Positions 9,060 to 18,619 of a DNA stretch of 64,000 nucleotides are shown here, one piece after another. Numbering within the stretch: the stretch's first letter is position 1; each line of letters opens with the position of its first letter. The stretch is from Emiliania huxleyi CCMP1516 (taxonomy: Eukaryota; Haptophyta; Isochrysidales; Noelaerhabdaceae). The stretch covers positions 172,741 through 236,740 of the forward strand of contig NW_005200880.1 of NCBI RefSeq assembly GCF_000372725.1. Reading direction: 5' to 3'. A program made the translations under genes and the position numbers. The notes below the pieces were generated by a model. It was given only the letters and a program-made list of their open reading frames with translations. It made no database searches and had not been told where the DNA came from.

Positions 9060-10571
9060 ATGGCCGAGCCGAGCTCCTCCGACGACGTGGCGCTGACCGA
9101 CATCGAGCTGCTGCAGGCGGCGTGGATCAACGAGTTGCGCGCGCCCGAGCTGCTGCCGCACGAGCACGAGCTAGTGCTCCGCGTCAAGGAGCAGGTGGCG
9201 GAGCAGGAGGCGCGGGTGGAGGAGCTGGACGAGCGCGACTCGCTCCTCCGCTCGCTCTACGAGATGGACAACGAGAGGACAAACTACCAGCTCCGCTCGT
9301 ACCTCCGCACGCGTCTCGAGAAACTCACGAAGATGGCCATCTTCATCGCGCGGCGGCAGGGGGAGGCGGACGCGGAGGCGCGGCCGCTGCTCTCGCGCCC
9401 CGAGCAGAACTTTCTCGGAAAGTACCTCGCCCTCTACCAGGACCACATCGACGCCGAGGCGAACCAGTCTCCCTCCGTCTCCCTCCGCTCTCCCTGCCTG
9501 CCTCCTTGCTCTCCTCTGCCTCCCTCCTCTCCTCTCCTCTTCTCTCCTCTCCTCCCCTCTCCTCCCTCCTCTCCTCTCTTCTGCCTCCCTCCTCTCCCCT
9601 CCCCTCCTCTCCTCTGCCTCCCTCCTCTCCTCTGCCTCCCCAACTTCCCCTCCCTCCCTGCCCCCCGCCCAGCCCTCCCTCAGGGCCGCATGCACTTTGT
9701 TTATCACCCCCCCCCCCCTCCCCCCTCCCCCAGGCGTGGTCCTCGCTGCAGNNNNNNNNNNNNNNNNNNNNNNNNNNNNNNNNNNNNNNNNNNNNNNNNN
9801 NNNNNNNNNNNNNNNNNNNNNNNNNNNNNNNNNNNNNNNNNNNNNNNNNNNAAGCTCGCCCGCCGAGCATAGATTTTGCCCCACATACCTCCCCCTCCCC
9901 CCCCCCACACACACCCGTTTTCCTTTCACCACAACATACCCCCCCCCCCCCGCGCGCCACCCCCCTCCCTCACCCGCCCGCGCAGATCGCGACTGCAGCC
10001 GCTGGCAACCCTCTGAACGTCACGCCCGACCTCTCCGCCCACGTCTTTTGCACCGCGCGCCGCGCGTGCGAGCGCTTCACCTTTCACGACGAGGTGGTTG
10101 AGCTGCAGCCGGGCGACACGGTGGCCCAGATGACCGAGAGATCCGCCCCGATTGAGCCGAGATCGAGAGCTCTGCAGCAGGGCGGCACGGTGCTACTGCT
10201 GCCGCCCTCGCCGCCTCCCACCCCACCGCCACCCACCGACCCACCGCCGCCACCGCCACCACCACCACTCCGCCACCGCCGGCGTCACCGCCACCGCCGC
10301 CACCGGCGTCACCGGCGTCACCGCCGCCACCGCCGCCACCGCCGCCACCGCCGCCACCGCCGCCACCGCCGCCACCGCCGCCACCGCCGCCACCGCCGCC
10401 ACCGCCACCAATCAATGAGTCCATGATTGACAGGTGCTGCTTCCGTACGAGCCGATCCGCCACTTGGTCCTCCCGACGGCCAGCGCGCCGCCGCTCTCAC
10501 GCTCACTCGTAGCCAGTGATCGGTGCTCGCAATGTGGTCAGGTCCTTGACGGCTCCGTGCAGCTCACCTGA
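9060..10571 (+). CDS. SLD5: GINS complex subunit SLD5 (4 exons, gap in intron 1)
   Basis: GINS is part of the CMG replicative helicase (CDC45-MCM-GINS) in the nucleus. Exon 1 (9060 to about 9458 or 9467) has the SLD5 N-terminal pattern LTDIELLQAAWINELRAPEL, then LRSYLRTRLEKL and the LSRPEQNFLGKYLALYQDH helix. After a pyrimidine-rich intron holding the 100-N gap, exon 2 (9986-10120) gives TPDLSAHVFC and ELQPGDT. Exon 3 (10434-10466) gives VLLPYEPIRHL, and exon 4 (10542-10571) gives VLDGSVQLT and the stop, matching the usual SLD5 ending. Introns 2 and 3 are GT-AG. The intron 1 donor is uncertain: GC at 9459, or non-canonical at 9468. The reading frame across the gap is inferred. Confidence 0.88.
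9468..9751. repeat. pyrimidine-rich micro-repeat in SLD5 intron 1
   Basis: The intron is made of imperfect repeats of CTCCCTCCTCTCCTCTGCCT with almost no purines on this strand, running into a poly-C stretch before the assembly gap. Confidence 0.8.
9752..9851. other. assembly gap (100 N)
   Basis: Exactly 100 N, most likely a fixed-size placeholder. It sits between poly-C tracts inside SLD5 intron 1, where sequencing or assembly would be expected to fail. Confidence 0.95.
10200..10415. repeat. CCGCCA minisatellite in SLD5 intron 2
   Basis: Tandem units of CGCCAC/CCGCCA fill most of this 313-base GT-AG intron. The sequence just before it (about 10170-10200) is a diverged copy of the exon 2 end and exon 3 start. 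Confidence 0.85.
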
Positions 10572-11224
10572 CCCGCCTCCTCGGCCGCCTTCGCCTGCCT
10601 TCGCCCGCGCTTGTCCCTGCTGCTGTTGCTGCGGCGGCGGGGCGTGGTTTCCTTCTGCTTCGGCTGCGGTTTCGGCAGAGGGAATGGGTGTGTACTTTCG
10701 GTGGCCGAAGGGACGCGGTGTCAGTTGGGGCCCTGAGCCCCCGCCCGCACCCTGCACCCACCGCACTAGTCCCATGTTCTCCTTCTCGCGGACACACAAA
10801 CGAGACATACGTCGCGTCGCCGTCGGTGGACGGTGCGTGTCTCCCCGCGTACGCCACCATCATGTCATACGCTGACGCCGCTCCCACCGAGAGTATCGAC
10901 TATCGTGTTTTTTCGGCCGAAAGCTTACCCCAAGCTGCAGACGACATGTGCGAGCCACCAGCCAGCGCGGTTGGGGCTGCGATTACGCGGGGTCACAGCG
11001 GCGCGGCTACTCGGAAGACCTAGATGACGCGGGCCGTACGGGCTACGGCTCTTACGGCGGCGGACGAGAGCCCACGTGTACCAGGTTGATGTCAAGATGT
11101 GTGTTGAGAGGGGAATGACCCTAGGAGTAGGACTGACCCACAGTGTCACTGACTGCGGAGGAGCGCCGTGTGCTGCACCCACGCGCCCCGGTTGCCGACG
11201 CGCGACAGCGACGCGCACGTCAGC
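10572..11224. other. intergenic, nothing recognised
   Basis: The stretch separates the 3' ends of SLD5 (plus) and the LtrA-like gene (minus). It has only short overlapping open frames without family signal, so I see no supportable gene. Confidence 0.4.
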
Positions 11225-13241
11225 CTAACTGACGACCACCTTCTCCGCATTGCCGCCAAGGCGCCAGTACCGGATGTGCTTCTCGATGTGCGTGGCGATA
11301 GCGCAAAATGACGTCAGTCCAGCTTGAAAGTAGACCAACTGCCACGGATCGTGCTCGATCCATGCTATTGCCCACATTGCATTGCAGGCCATGAAGCGGC
11401 AAATGGCGAGGGTGGAGAGGAGAGGGGACTTGAAGGTGATGATGGGCCCCAGAAACTCCCAGATGCCGTCATGGAAGCATTTGAGGAGCATCTGGAGGAG
11501 GAAGGTGCCGGCGCAGGCCAGGCCAAAGTGCAAGTACTGGTCGACTCCTCCGCTCTTGGATGCCTCAGCCTCCGTGTCGAGGAGGGCAAACTCGATGCCA
11601 TGGCCGACCAGCATAATCGCCATGCCTTTGAACATATTGAGCAACACGAACACCACGAAGTGAGCATCCGTTTTGTCGATGAGCAACGGCTTGCCCGGCG
11701 AGGGCCCCGACTCGAGATTGCAGTGCAGGATCATTAGCGCAATTATTAAGCCGGAGAACATGCACTTGATGAAGCGTCGCTGCTCTAGCGTGAGGTTGAC
11801 GAAGTAATCGACGTCGTACACGCCGTCTGCTGGTGGGTTGTGCCTCGGCCAAGGGACGATGACGAGCTGTGTCGGGGTGGAGGGGGAGGCAGGGGGCGCA
11901 TGTCAGAGATCATGCAGGCTCGGCCGCATCCGCAGCATGCTGCTTCACACCTGGAGGACAGTCTCGCCGATCATGAGCATCATAAACTCATTAATGCGCC
12001 GGGCGAAGAATTTCTGGTTCATCGGGGTGCGCGTCTCCCGGTACGTGGCCTCGGCCACACTCTTATCGTGCTTGATCTTGTGCCATAGGAAGCTAGCGCT
12101 GGCGCGAAGCAACCAGATGAAGGGGAAAACGACGAACAAAGCCAGCATAGCGAGGTACGCGTCTTTGTTCTCGGGATACGATGCGCACCCCCACGCTGCG
12201 CCCAAGCAGGCCAGCTGCAAAAGCAGGGTAACAACCATGTCCCCCGCCTCGCGGCGTTCGTTCGGTTTCTCGCACGTGAAAGCCATCTGGACGAGAGGAG
12301 AGCGGGGGGTGGGTGGCGACGAACATGGGGAGAGCGATGCGGGTGCCTCTCACCATCAGGTAGCGTAACATCCACATGCTCAGGATGGCCATGCTGAAGA
12401 AACAGAACCACCACCTGCCACCCGTGAAGGACTGTGAGTCGCTGCCGTAGCGGGTTGGGGAGGGGAGAGGCAGTGGGACATCACACCAGGTCTGGCCGTT
12501 CTCCTGGAGCTCTTGAATGTTGTGTATGCATGAGGCAGTATTGATGATACAAAACAGAATGGTGACCTCGATGGCCAGCTGAAGCTTTCCCCTGGCCTCG
12601 TATTTTGCGTCCCACATGACGTCCATGACCCTGTGACGGCACAGAACGAGCTCGGCATCGGGCGCGAGCGGCAGGTAGCGTCAAGGATATATCCACCCCC
12701 TTGCGCTCTCTCCACACAGGGGCTCTCACAGCAGTCCCGTGAACGTTCACGGGGCCGACTACAGCGCACGGGATTTATTTTGGCACCAGAACGAGTAGAG
12801 GCAAAGATAGAAGATGAAGACGTGGCCAAGAGACACATGAAGGCCCACGCACTCCACCTCATGGTGTGCGCTCTCGAGCACGCGCCCGTGGGACTCGTGG
12901 GTCCCAGATGCATCGTGGCAGGCTGAGCCGTAGCAGCCTGCGGATACTGCCTCGTATGAAGTGCCACCATCAACGCATGCGAGGTAGCCGTGATGAAGCA
13001 TGGCACCGATCAGAAAACAGACCCCAACGAAGACCAAGTCCAGGAACAGGGACAGTCCGTCTGTCTCCATTGTTTTGTCAGGCTCCCCCCACCGCTGCCG
13101 GGCTTTTACCTTTGCAAATAGTGCGAGAGTGGGCTGCTCCTCTTCCTCTTCCTCGGTGGCTGCCTCGACGAGCCTATTCAGTTCTTCTCTGCCCTCCGCA
13201 GTCAACTTGTGCTTCTCTGCGAACGCGTCGACGGCTTCCAT
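11225..13241 (-). CDS. LtrA-like (low temperature requirement A) multi-pass membrane protein, 4 exons
   Basis: In transcription order the exons are 13241-12787, 12630-12354, 12286-11951 and 11866-11225, giving 569 aa. All three introns are GT-AG and all junctions keep frame. The ATG at 13241 begins MEAVDAFAEKHKLTAEG. Family signals are LFLDLVFVGVCFLIGAMLHH near the first membrane segment, FYLCLYSFW, LAIEVTILFCIINT, then RRINEFMMLMIGETVLQ and LIIALMILHCNLESG. These match LtrA family (Pfam LtrA) landmarks: FDLVFV, MIGE.VL and ILHC. The molecular role of LtrA proteins is not settled; they are predicted integral membrane proteins. The 5' end faces the plus-strand unit starting near 13309, so the two may share a short divergent promoter. 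Confidence 0.82.
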
Positions 13242-13308
13242 GGCGACTACCCGACGCCGCGTTCGTCTTAGTTGTCCCGCCCTTTCGCCTCCGCGACCTG
13301 CCGCAATA

Positions 13309-14545
13309 TGGTTTCCGATGTGCCCGCCGATGGCCCCAACTTTTGAAAATCTGTGGATGCACCGGGGCACACACTCGACAAGACCATCGAGAAGCATGAG
13401 CCGCGCTGGGAGATGCTGGAACTGCTCGCCGGCGCGGTGGACTCCCTCCCCTCCGCCGGCTCGGTCGCTTCCCTCTGGCCAGCAGAGGTGCAGAGTCAGC
13501 CGATGTCAGCGGAGGTTGAGCCGAACGCACAGGTGCGACGATACTTACCTCGCTTAGGTGCGGATGGAGGCGGCGAGGAAGCTCATCAAGAACCACGTCG
13601 CCGTGCTCAAGGACATTACAAACCCTTCCCCCTCCACCCAGCGCGAGCTGACCCGCGTGCCGCGGGCCGACGGCGAGGACGTTGATCGCTTTCTGCTCGA
13701 GCTCGCGCGCCGTCTGCTCGGCAGCCGCGCGCATGGCCTGCCAGGGGTTGCGTGCGCGATGGGTCGAAGCGTGTCATTGTTGCGGTGTAGGTGGGCGAGG
13801 CGCGGCCGAGAGAGAAGGAAGGCGCCGAAACCTCCCCCTCGGGAAATCCCGCACACTCTCGGCTTGACATCGGAATCGTAGGCGGACCCAAAGTGGCGCA
13901 TGCTGCGCTCTTACATCCTGGCGGACGGCGCCACACCCGGCACCGCCAGCGGTGAGGCTGGCCAGCACCCTGCGGCGGCGCGTTGCGAGGCTGCGAGGCG
14001 CCTGATCAACAACCACAATGATGTGCTGGACGACATCTGCAACGAGAGCGATTGCAAGAACATCGTGGGGGAAGCCCTCACCCAGACCGAGCTTTGCCGC
14101 GTGCCCGCCGCCTACCGCCCACAGGTGCAGATTTGGCCAAGCGATGTAGAGACGCGTCGAGACTAGCTGAGACGCGCCGATATCAGCCGAGACCAGCCGA
14201 GACAGGCCGAGACTCGAGATTAGCCGAGATTAGCCGAGACTGAAGCTCCCACCCACAGGTGGACGCCATGCTGCGCGAAACCGCGCGCCGCCTGTGGGGC
14301 AAGAACCCGTCGCCCGAAGCCTTCTCGCTCTGGCAATGCCTCGAGGAGACGGCCGAGGGGGTCGGGGTGGCGGAGGAAGAGGGGAGGGCAGTGTGGCGGG
14401 CTGTCGCTGTCTACCTCTCTGGCCGCCTCCAGACGACCCCAGACCAAAAGTCCCCTCGCAAGCGCGGCACTCCTGGAAGGGCACCGCACCCGCCTGCACT
14501 ATCGGCCGCCTGCCGTGTAGGCCTGGTCGAGAGCCAGAGATGAGC
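13309..14545 (+). CDS. unknown gene with two tandem EAARxLIxNH modules (model uncertain)
   Basis: I do not recognise the family. Two related segments lie in tandem. The first (about 13560-13740) has MEAARKLIKNHVAVLKDI then DVDRFLLELARRLLGS. The second (about 13960-14320) has CEAARRLINNHNDVLDDI then, across an intron, VDAMLRETARRLWGK. That intron (14125-14258) is GT-AG, joins RPQ to VDAM in frame, and consists of GCCGAGAC/GCCGAGATTA micro-repeats. An upstream piece (about 13345-13550) contains KTIEKHEPRWEMLELLAGAV. The full splicing pattern, start and stop could not be fixed, and it may be two genes or a partial duplication. The pattern faintly recalls the helical C-terminal part of FtsH-type proteases, but this is too weak to call. 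Confidence 0.4.
13744..13796. repeat. 53-base direct repeat, copy 1
   Basis: The segment GGGGTTGCGTGCGCGATGG through GTGTAGGTGGGC recurs at 14612-14664 with about three substitutions. Both copies lie just after one of the EAARxLI modules, so they probably belong to the same tandem duplication. Confidence 0.75.
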
Positions 14546-14611
14546 CTCGGCGCGTCGAGCGCATTCTTGCGCGTGGTGACAGAGGTGGCGCCGGGCGGTG
14601 TGGAGCGGACC

Positions 14612-14664
14612 GGGGTTGCGTGCGCGATGGCTCGAAGTGTGTCATTGTTGCGGTGTAGGTGGGC
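14612..14664. repeat. 53-base direct repeat, copy 2
   Basis: Partner of 13744-13796. On the minus strand both copies can be read as PTYTATMT.F.PSRTQP with conservative changes, but the segment is too short to argue for coding. Confidence 0.7.
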
Positions 14665-15087
14665 ATGGGGGTCCGGCTGGCGCAGGAGGAGACGCCGTCG
14701 AGCTGGAGCACCCGCATGCCTAACAAGGCTGGCGGGGAAGAGGCGGGGTCGTTGGAGGTGACTCTAGCCTTGAGCTGTCTGTGCGAGATCCCGTAGGCGG
14801 CAGCGACCACGATGCCGCTCGACCGGACGGGCGGGCGCGGTGGTGTGTGGGCGGTGTTGCGCGGGCTGACGTCGCCTCGCAGGCTTGGCAACACGCAGGC
14901 CTGGCCAGTCGACGAGTGAAGGGTAGGCCGAATGTAGTTGTTCGGCGGCCGGGCGGCGTGTGACTCTGTTGGCCCTCCCCCCTCAGCTGCTGGGACAGGC
15001 CAGCGCTCACTTGGCATGTGCATGTTTTTGGGGACCGTGTGTGAATGCTTCTCAGAGATTGCGCGGGGTTTTTTCGAAATAAAAAAG

Positions 15088-15382
15088 ATAAATAAAACGG
15101 ACTCCTCTACTAGAAGATGGGTAAAAAGGAACAGGTCCCCGCCCGTGGCCGTGCGATCTTTGTGCAGGGTTCTTTGTGGGTGTGGTCGGCGACTAGCCGG
15201 GTCGTCCTCACGATGCCACGATGGGGGACTAGCCCTAGCCGTCTTCCACATGGTCCCTCGGGCCCCTGCTGCTCCTAATCTCTTCGTACATCCTCCTGCT
15301 GATCTCCGCAAAGTCCTGCTCCTTCCCTCGTCTCGCCCTGCGCGTCTGCCCCAACTCTCCCCCGTCGTCTGCCCTGCGTGTT
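15088..15382 (-). mobile_element. truncated copy of the 4905-6069 dispersed repeat
   Basis: The sequence from GGACTCCTCTACTAGAAGATG onward matches about 4917-5190 with roughly 5-8 percent differences and small indels. It keeps the element's 3' end and lacks the upstream ORF, consistent with 5' truncation at insertion. Confidence 0.75.
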
Positions 15383-15399
15383 TTTCGAACTGCCTAATA

Positions 15400-15731
15400 A
15401 CTGCTTTTTGTGTTTGATATATACGTGGTTTTGGGTTTGCACGGCCGCGGTCCACAGTGTGTGTAAAGTCGCCTCTCTAGTGCCGTGTACTTTACTACAT
15501 CGTACACGCGTTTGTGGGCACGACGTGTGCGTCTGCGTGCGTTTGTGCGTGTGTGGTGTGTCGTGTCAAGTCGTGTGTGTTCGAGAGAGAAGACTTTTAG
15601 CAAAATAGTAAATGAAAGAAATATAACACTCACACGTCACTTTGGGGTGAGCGCCCTGTTCACGCGCGCGCGAGACGTGCGGACAGGGAAGCCAGGTGTG
15701 CGCACCCGAGACCCAAGGCAGCGTCGCGGCC
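15400..15731. other. GT-rich intergenic sequence with dispersed-repeat segment
   Basis: There is no gene. The stretch holds TGTGTGCGT-rich sequence (about 15500-15600). A 70-base segment (15628-15699, including GCCCTGTTCACGCGCGCGCG) recurs at about 56082-56154. Confidence 0.55.
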
Positions 15732-16609
15732 TCAGGCCGCAGTCTTCGCCGCCGCCTCTGCCGCCGCCTTCGCGTCAGCCGCCTTCTTGTCCGCGGCGGC
15801 CTTCTTCTTGTCGGCCTCCTTCTTGGCAGTCGCCCGATCGTCAACGCGCTTCTACGGGGTGGCACACCGCACGCGAGAGTCGTGAGACCGAGGGTGTGGG
15901 AGATTTGTGAGAGACCGGGTTTGAAGATGTGGTGCGGTTGGTGTGATCTTTCCGCACCTGATACGTGGCCGGGTCAACCTTTTGGACGATCTCATCCGGC
16001 GCCTGCGCGGCGTGTGGGGGGGAGGAGGTCAAGGCGTTGGACGCGATGAGGGGCAACCAACGCCTCTCCTGACGCCTGCGCGCGGAACTCCACCAAGCCC
16101 CTGTCGAACGCCAGCGATCCAATGCAGAGCCAAAACGGGAGGAAGATGAGGCCAAGCTTTCCCCCCATCGTCGCGGTGCCTTTCCCAATAAACACCCCAG
16201 CCGTGTCCAACGCAAGTCCGGGGGCAGCCTGCACCGCCCTGCCTCCCAGCGCCGCGGCGGATGCGGCGAGCGCCGCGGCTTTGCCAGGCGCCGCCTTCAC
16301 GTCGTCGATGGCGGTCGCCGCGGATTCCTGCGCCGATGCGCGTGCCTCCGCGGCAAACTCTTGGAGATTTGGGCCCAAGTCAGCGATAAACGTTTTGAGC
16401 GTGGAGGAAATCTCCTCGATGGTCGCCTCGAGGTCAAACTCCTCGTCAGCGTCGCGGCCGCGCCGCGATCCACTGACCGCGCACGGCGGCGCGAGGCGTG
16501 ACCTGACCGGATGCGGATCAACGCGGCGCGCGAGGATCGGGCCGCCAGCGAAGGCGTCCGACAGGCCGGCGATCAGGCTTAGGCGAGCGCAGACGGACTT
16601 GTTTTGCAT
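15732..16609 (-). CDS. small single-span membrane protein with probable organelle-targeting leader (3 exons)
   Basis: Exons in transcription order are 16609-16076, 16002-15958 and 15851-15732, giving 232 aa. The ATG at 16609 starts MQNKSVCARLSLIAGLSDAF followed by an Arg-rich, acid-free stretch to about residue 45, which suggests a signal or plastid/mitochondrial targeting leader. Next come an acidic helix (FDLEATIEEISSTLKTFIAD), an Ala-rich amphipathic helix, and one hydrophobic segment GKLGLIFLPFWLCIGSLAF. A short APDEIVQKVDPATYQ exon and a Lys/Ala-rich tail (KKEADKKKAAADKKAADAK) complete it. Intron 1 is GC-AG with CGCGCAGGCG at both boundaries; intron 2 is GT-AG. The family is not recognised. 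Confidence 0.65.
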
Positions 16610-16715
16610 CGTATTGGAGCGAGCCACGAGTGCGGAGTGCCAAGCAAGTGCCAGTCATAAATAAATAACCAGGGACCAGCCGACGCGTATATGGGAAGCG
16701 AACGCACGCGACTCG

Positions 16716-17390
16716 ATGGATGTCGAGATCCGCAGCGACGGAGATTCACCACCTCATATGGGGTGGATTTTATTTAATTGTTTGCTGCCCTCACTGGCGC
16801 CTCTGTGTGGAGCGAGGTGGTGGATAGGGTGGGCGCTCGCGGCCGTGGCGGGTGTCGCCCTCGCCGTGCGTCACGTGAGGATGGGCCGAGGAAGGCCACC
16901 GCGCACGTCGGCCCCACGACACAGTGACATAGTGACAGGAGCACCACCACCACCAGCTGCAGAGCCAGAGGCGCCTCACAGCCCAGAAGGAAGGCCACCG
17001 CGCACGTCGGCCCCACGACACAGTGACATAGTGACAGGAGCAGCACCACCACCAGCTGCAGAGCCAGAGGCGCCTCACAGCCCCGGTCGCGCAAAACCAG
17101 AGGACCCCCCGCACAGAGAGAAAAGAAGCGAAAAAGCCAGACGGCGCGCCCGAAAAAGAAAACGCGGGAGACGGCGCCCAGCGCCAAGGGGACGCGAAGC
17201 ATGGACGGGGGCAGAGATCGCCGCCCTCCCGATCCGCGCAAAAAAGAGGAGGGTGTGGGTGGAAGCGACACCGACGGAACGTGCGGCGGAAGGGGCGAGG
17301 GAAGAGGGAGAGGAGAGAGGGAGAGGAGAGGGAGAGGGAGAGGGAGAGGGAGAGGGAGAGGGAGAGGGAGAGGGAGAGGAGAGAGAGTAA
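16716..17390 (+). CDS. hypothetical membrane-anchored ORF with internal 34-36-aa repeat
   Basis: The ATG at 16716 opens a 224-aa frame. Two hydrophobic segments near the N-terminus (MGWILFNCLLPSLAPLCG and WWIGWALAAVAGVALAV) are followed by two copies of GRPPRTSAPRHSDIVTGA.PP, then a very basic stretch and a Gly/Glu run that is just the translated GGGAGA tract. The C-terminus may therefore be artefactual. No family is recognised, and a divergent position to the gene at 16609 is the only context. Confidence 0.35.
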   Translation: MDVEIRSDGDSPPHMGWILFNCLLPSLAPLCGARWWIGWALAAVAGVALAVRHVRMGRGRPPRTSAPRHSDIVTGAPPPPAAEPEAPHSPEGRPPRTSAPRHSDIVTGAAPPPAAEPEAPHSPGRAKPEDPPHREKRSEKARRRARKRKRGRRRPAPRGREAWTGAEIAALPIRAKKRRVWVEATPTERAAEGAREEGEERGRGEGEGEGEGEGEGEGEGEERE

Positions 17391-17868
17391 GAGGGAGAGT
17401 AAGAGGTAGAGTAAGAGGGAGAGAGGAGAAGGAGAGTGAGAGGAGAGAGAGTGAGAGTGAGAGGAGAGAGGGTAAGAGGTAGAGTAAGAGGGAGAGAGGA
17501 GAGGGAGAGGGAGAGGGAGAGGGAGAGGGAGAGGGAGAGTTATAGTGAGAGGGAGTGTACAGTGAGAGGAGAGGGAGAGGGAGGGTGAGAGGAGAGAGAG
17601 AGAGCAGAGGGAGAGGGAGAGGAGAGAGGGAGAGGGAGAGGGAGAGGGAGAGGGAGAAGAGAGAGAGAGTCAGAGGGAGAGGGAGAGAGAGAGGGAGAGG
17701 GAGAGGGAGAGGGAGAGGAGAGTAAGAGGAAGAGGGAGAGGGAGAGCGAGAGCGAGAGGGAGAGGGAGAGTAAGAGAGAGAGGGAGAGGGAGAGTAAGAG
17801 GGGGAGAAAAAGAGGGAGAGTGAGAATAGAGAGAGGGAGAGGGAGAGGGAGAGGGAGAGGGAGAGCTC
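17300..17868. repeat. 570-base purine tract (GGGAGA)n
   Basis: The plus strand is almost pure A/G, built from GGGAGA units with GAGAGA and GTAAGA variants. Mirror-symmetric homopurine sequence of this length can form triplex (H-DNA). Long Ser/Leu/Pro frames on the other strand are artefacts of the repeat. Confidence 0.95.
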
Positions 17869-17989
17869 GCCCTCCATGCGGCGCACCATTGGGGGCGCTG
17901 CGGACTATTAGGCCTCGTCGCACATCGCGCGCATTCTGGATTGTCTTATTTATCTGAGGTTAAAATATCCATTTGAAAATGCTTGCCAC

Positions 17990-18202
17990 ATCTCGGGGAT
18001 GGCGACGCCAATTGAGCCATCCTGAGATGCAGCGCCCTCCGGCCAGCATCTCAGGATGTAATGGCTCAACCAGGGATGTCGTGGACATCTTTGGTTGCCT
18101 TGAGCATCCCAAGATGCACGAAGCAATTCAGGATGCGCGAAGCAATTCAGGATGCGCGCGCATCCTGAATTGCTTCATGCATCTTGGGATGCTCGAGGCA
18201 AT
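17990..18202. repeat. hairpin-rich foldback segment
   Basis: There are two nested palindromes. CATCCTGAGATGC (about 18018-18030) pairs with GCATCTCAGGATG (about 18045-18057). The larger one pairs about 18094-18139 with about 18157-18202, sharing GAGCATCCCAAGATGCA and GAAGCAATTCAGGATGCGCG. The unit CGAAGCAATTCAGGATGCG is directly repeated at the centre. It lies just upstream of the copia insertion and has no coding capacity. Confidence 0.8.
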
Positions 18203-18407
18203 CTCAATTAGAATGGAGATCGTATCGGGCAATTTCAGATGCCTCAGCATCTCAAATTGCGGGTTCCCCGCCCCTGACGTTCCATGGTGCTCCCGAGCTG
18301 AGCGTCGTGAGATTAAATGTGGATTGCTCCGCCTCCGGCCTCCGCCGAGTGCTTGGCCATTGTCTCTTGTGGCATGGCCATATGACCGACAACACCCTCT
18401 AGACTAG

Positions 18408-18618
18408 TGTTCCCGGGCATTCACACTACATTCCTCTGAGATAATATTATATTTCGCCGCCACCGCGGCGCGCGCGCGTTATCCGCGCGCTATATTAGTA
18501 GAGTCAAACTTGTGTTCTTGTTTTGGATCAAACTTGTTACAGCTCACTTCAGCGCGATGCGGCCCCTGTCTAGCCTCCTGCTCCTATGCAGCAGCTATGG
18601 CGGGACCGCTATCGAGTA
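18408..18618 (+). repeat. 5' LTR (211 bp)
   Basis: It starts with TG directly after ACTAG. It holds an AT-rich box (ATAATATTATATTT, about 18443) that could serve as the promoter core, and GC-rich palindromes CGCGCGCGCGTTATCCGCGC. Confidence 0.9.
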
Positions 18619-18619
18619 T

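Noticed and set aside
9122..10426. 434-aa frame spanning the assembly gap
   Set aside because: It reads through Ns and pyrimidine/CCGCCA repeats; only its short 9986-10120 part is real (SLD5 exon 2).
12426..12480. A GT-AG intron inside LtrA exon 2
   Set aside because: Removing the 55-base candidate would break the frame of the conserved WWFCFFSMAILSMWMLRYLM that follows; reading through keeps it.
13309..14545. FtsH/peptidase M41 C-terminal homology for the EAARxLIxNH modules
   Set aside because: The likeness is limited to generic helix-forming residues, and no HEXXH or AAA motifs are nearby.
16774..17889. 371-aa minus-strand Ser/Leu/Pro frame
   Set aside because: It is the translation of the homopurine tract and lacks any non-repetitive core.
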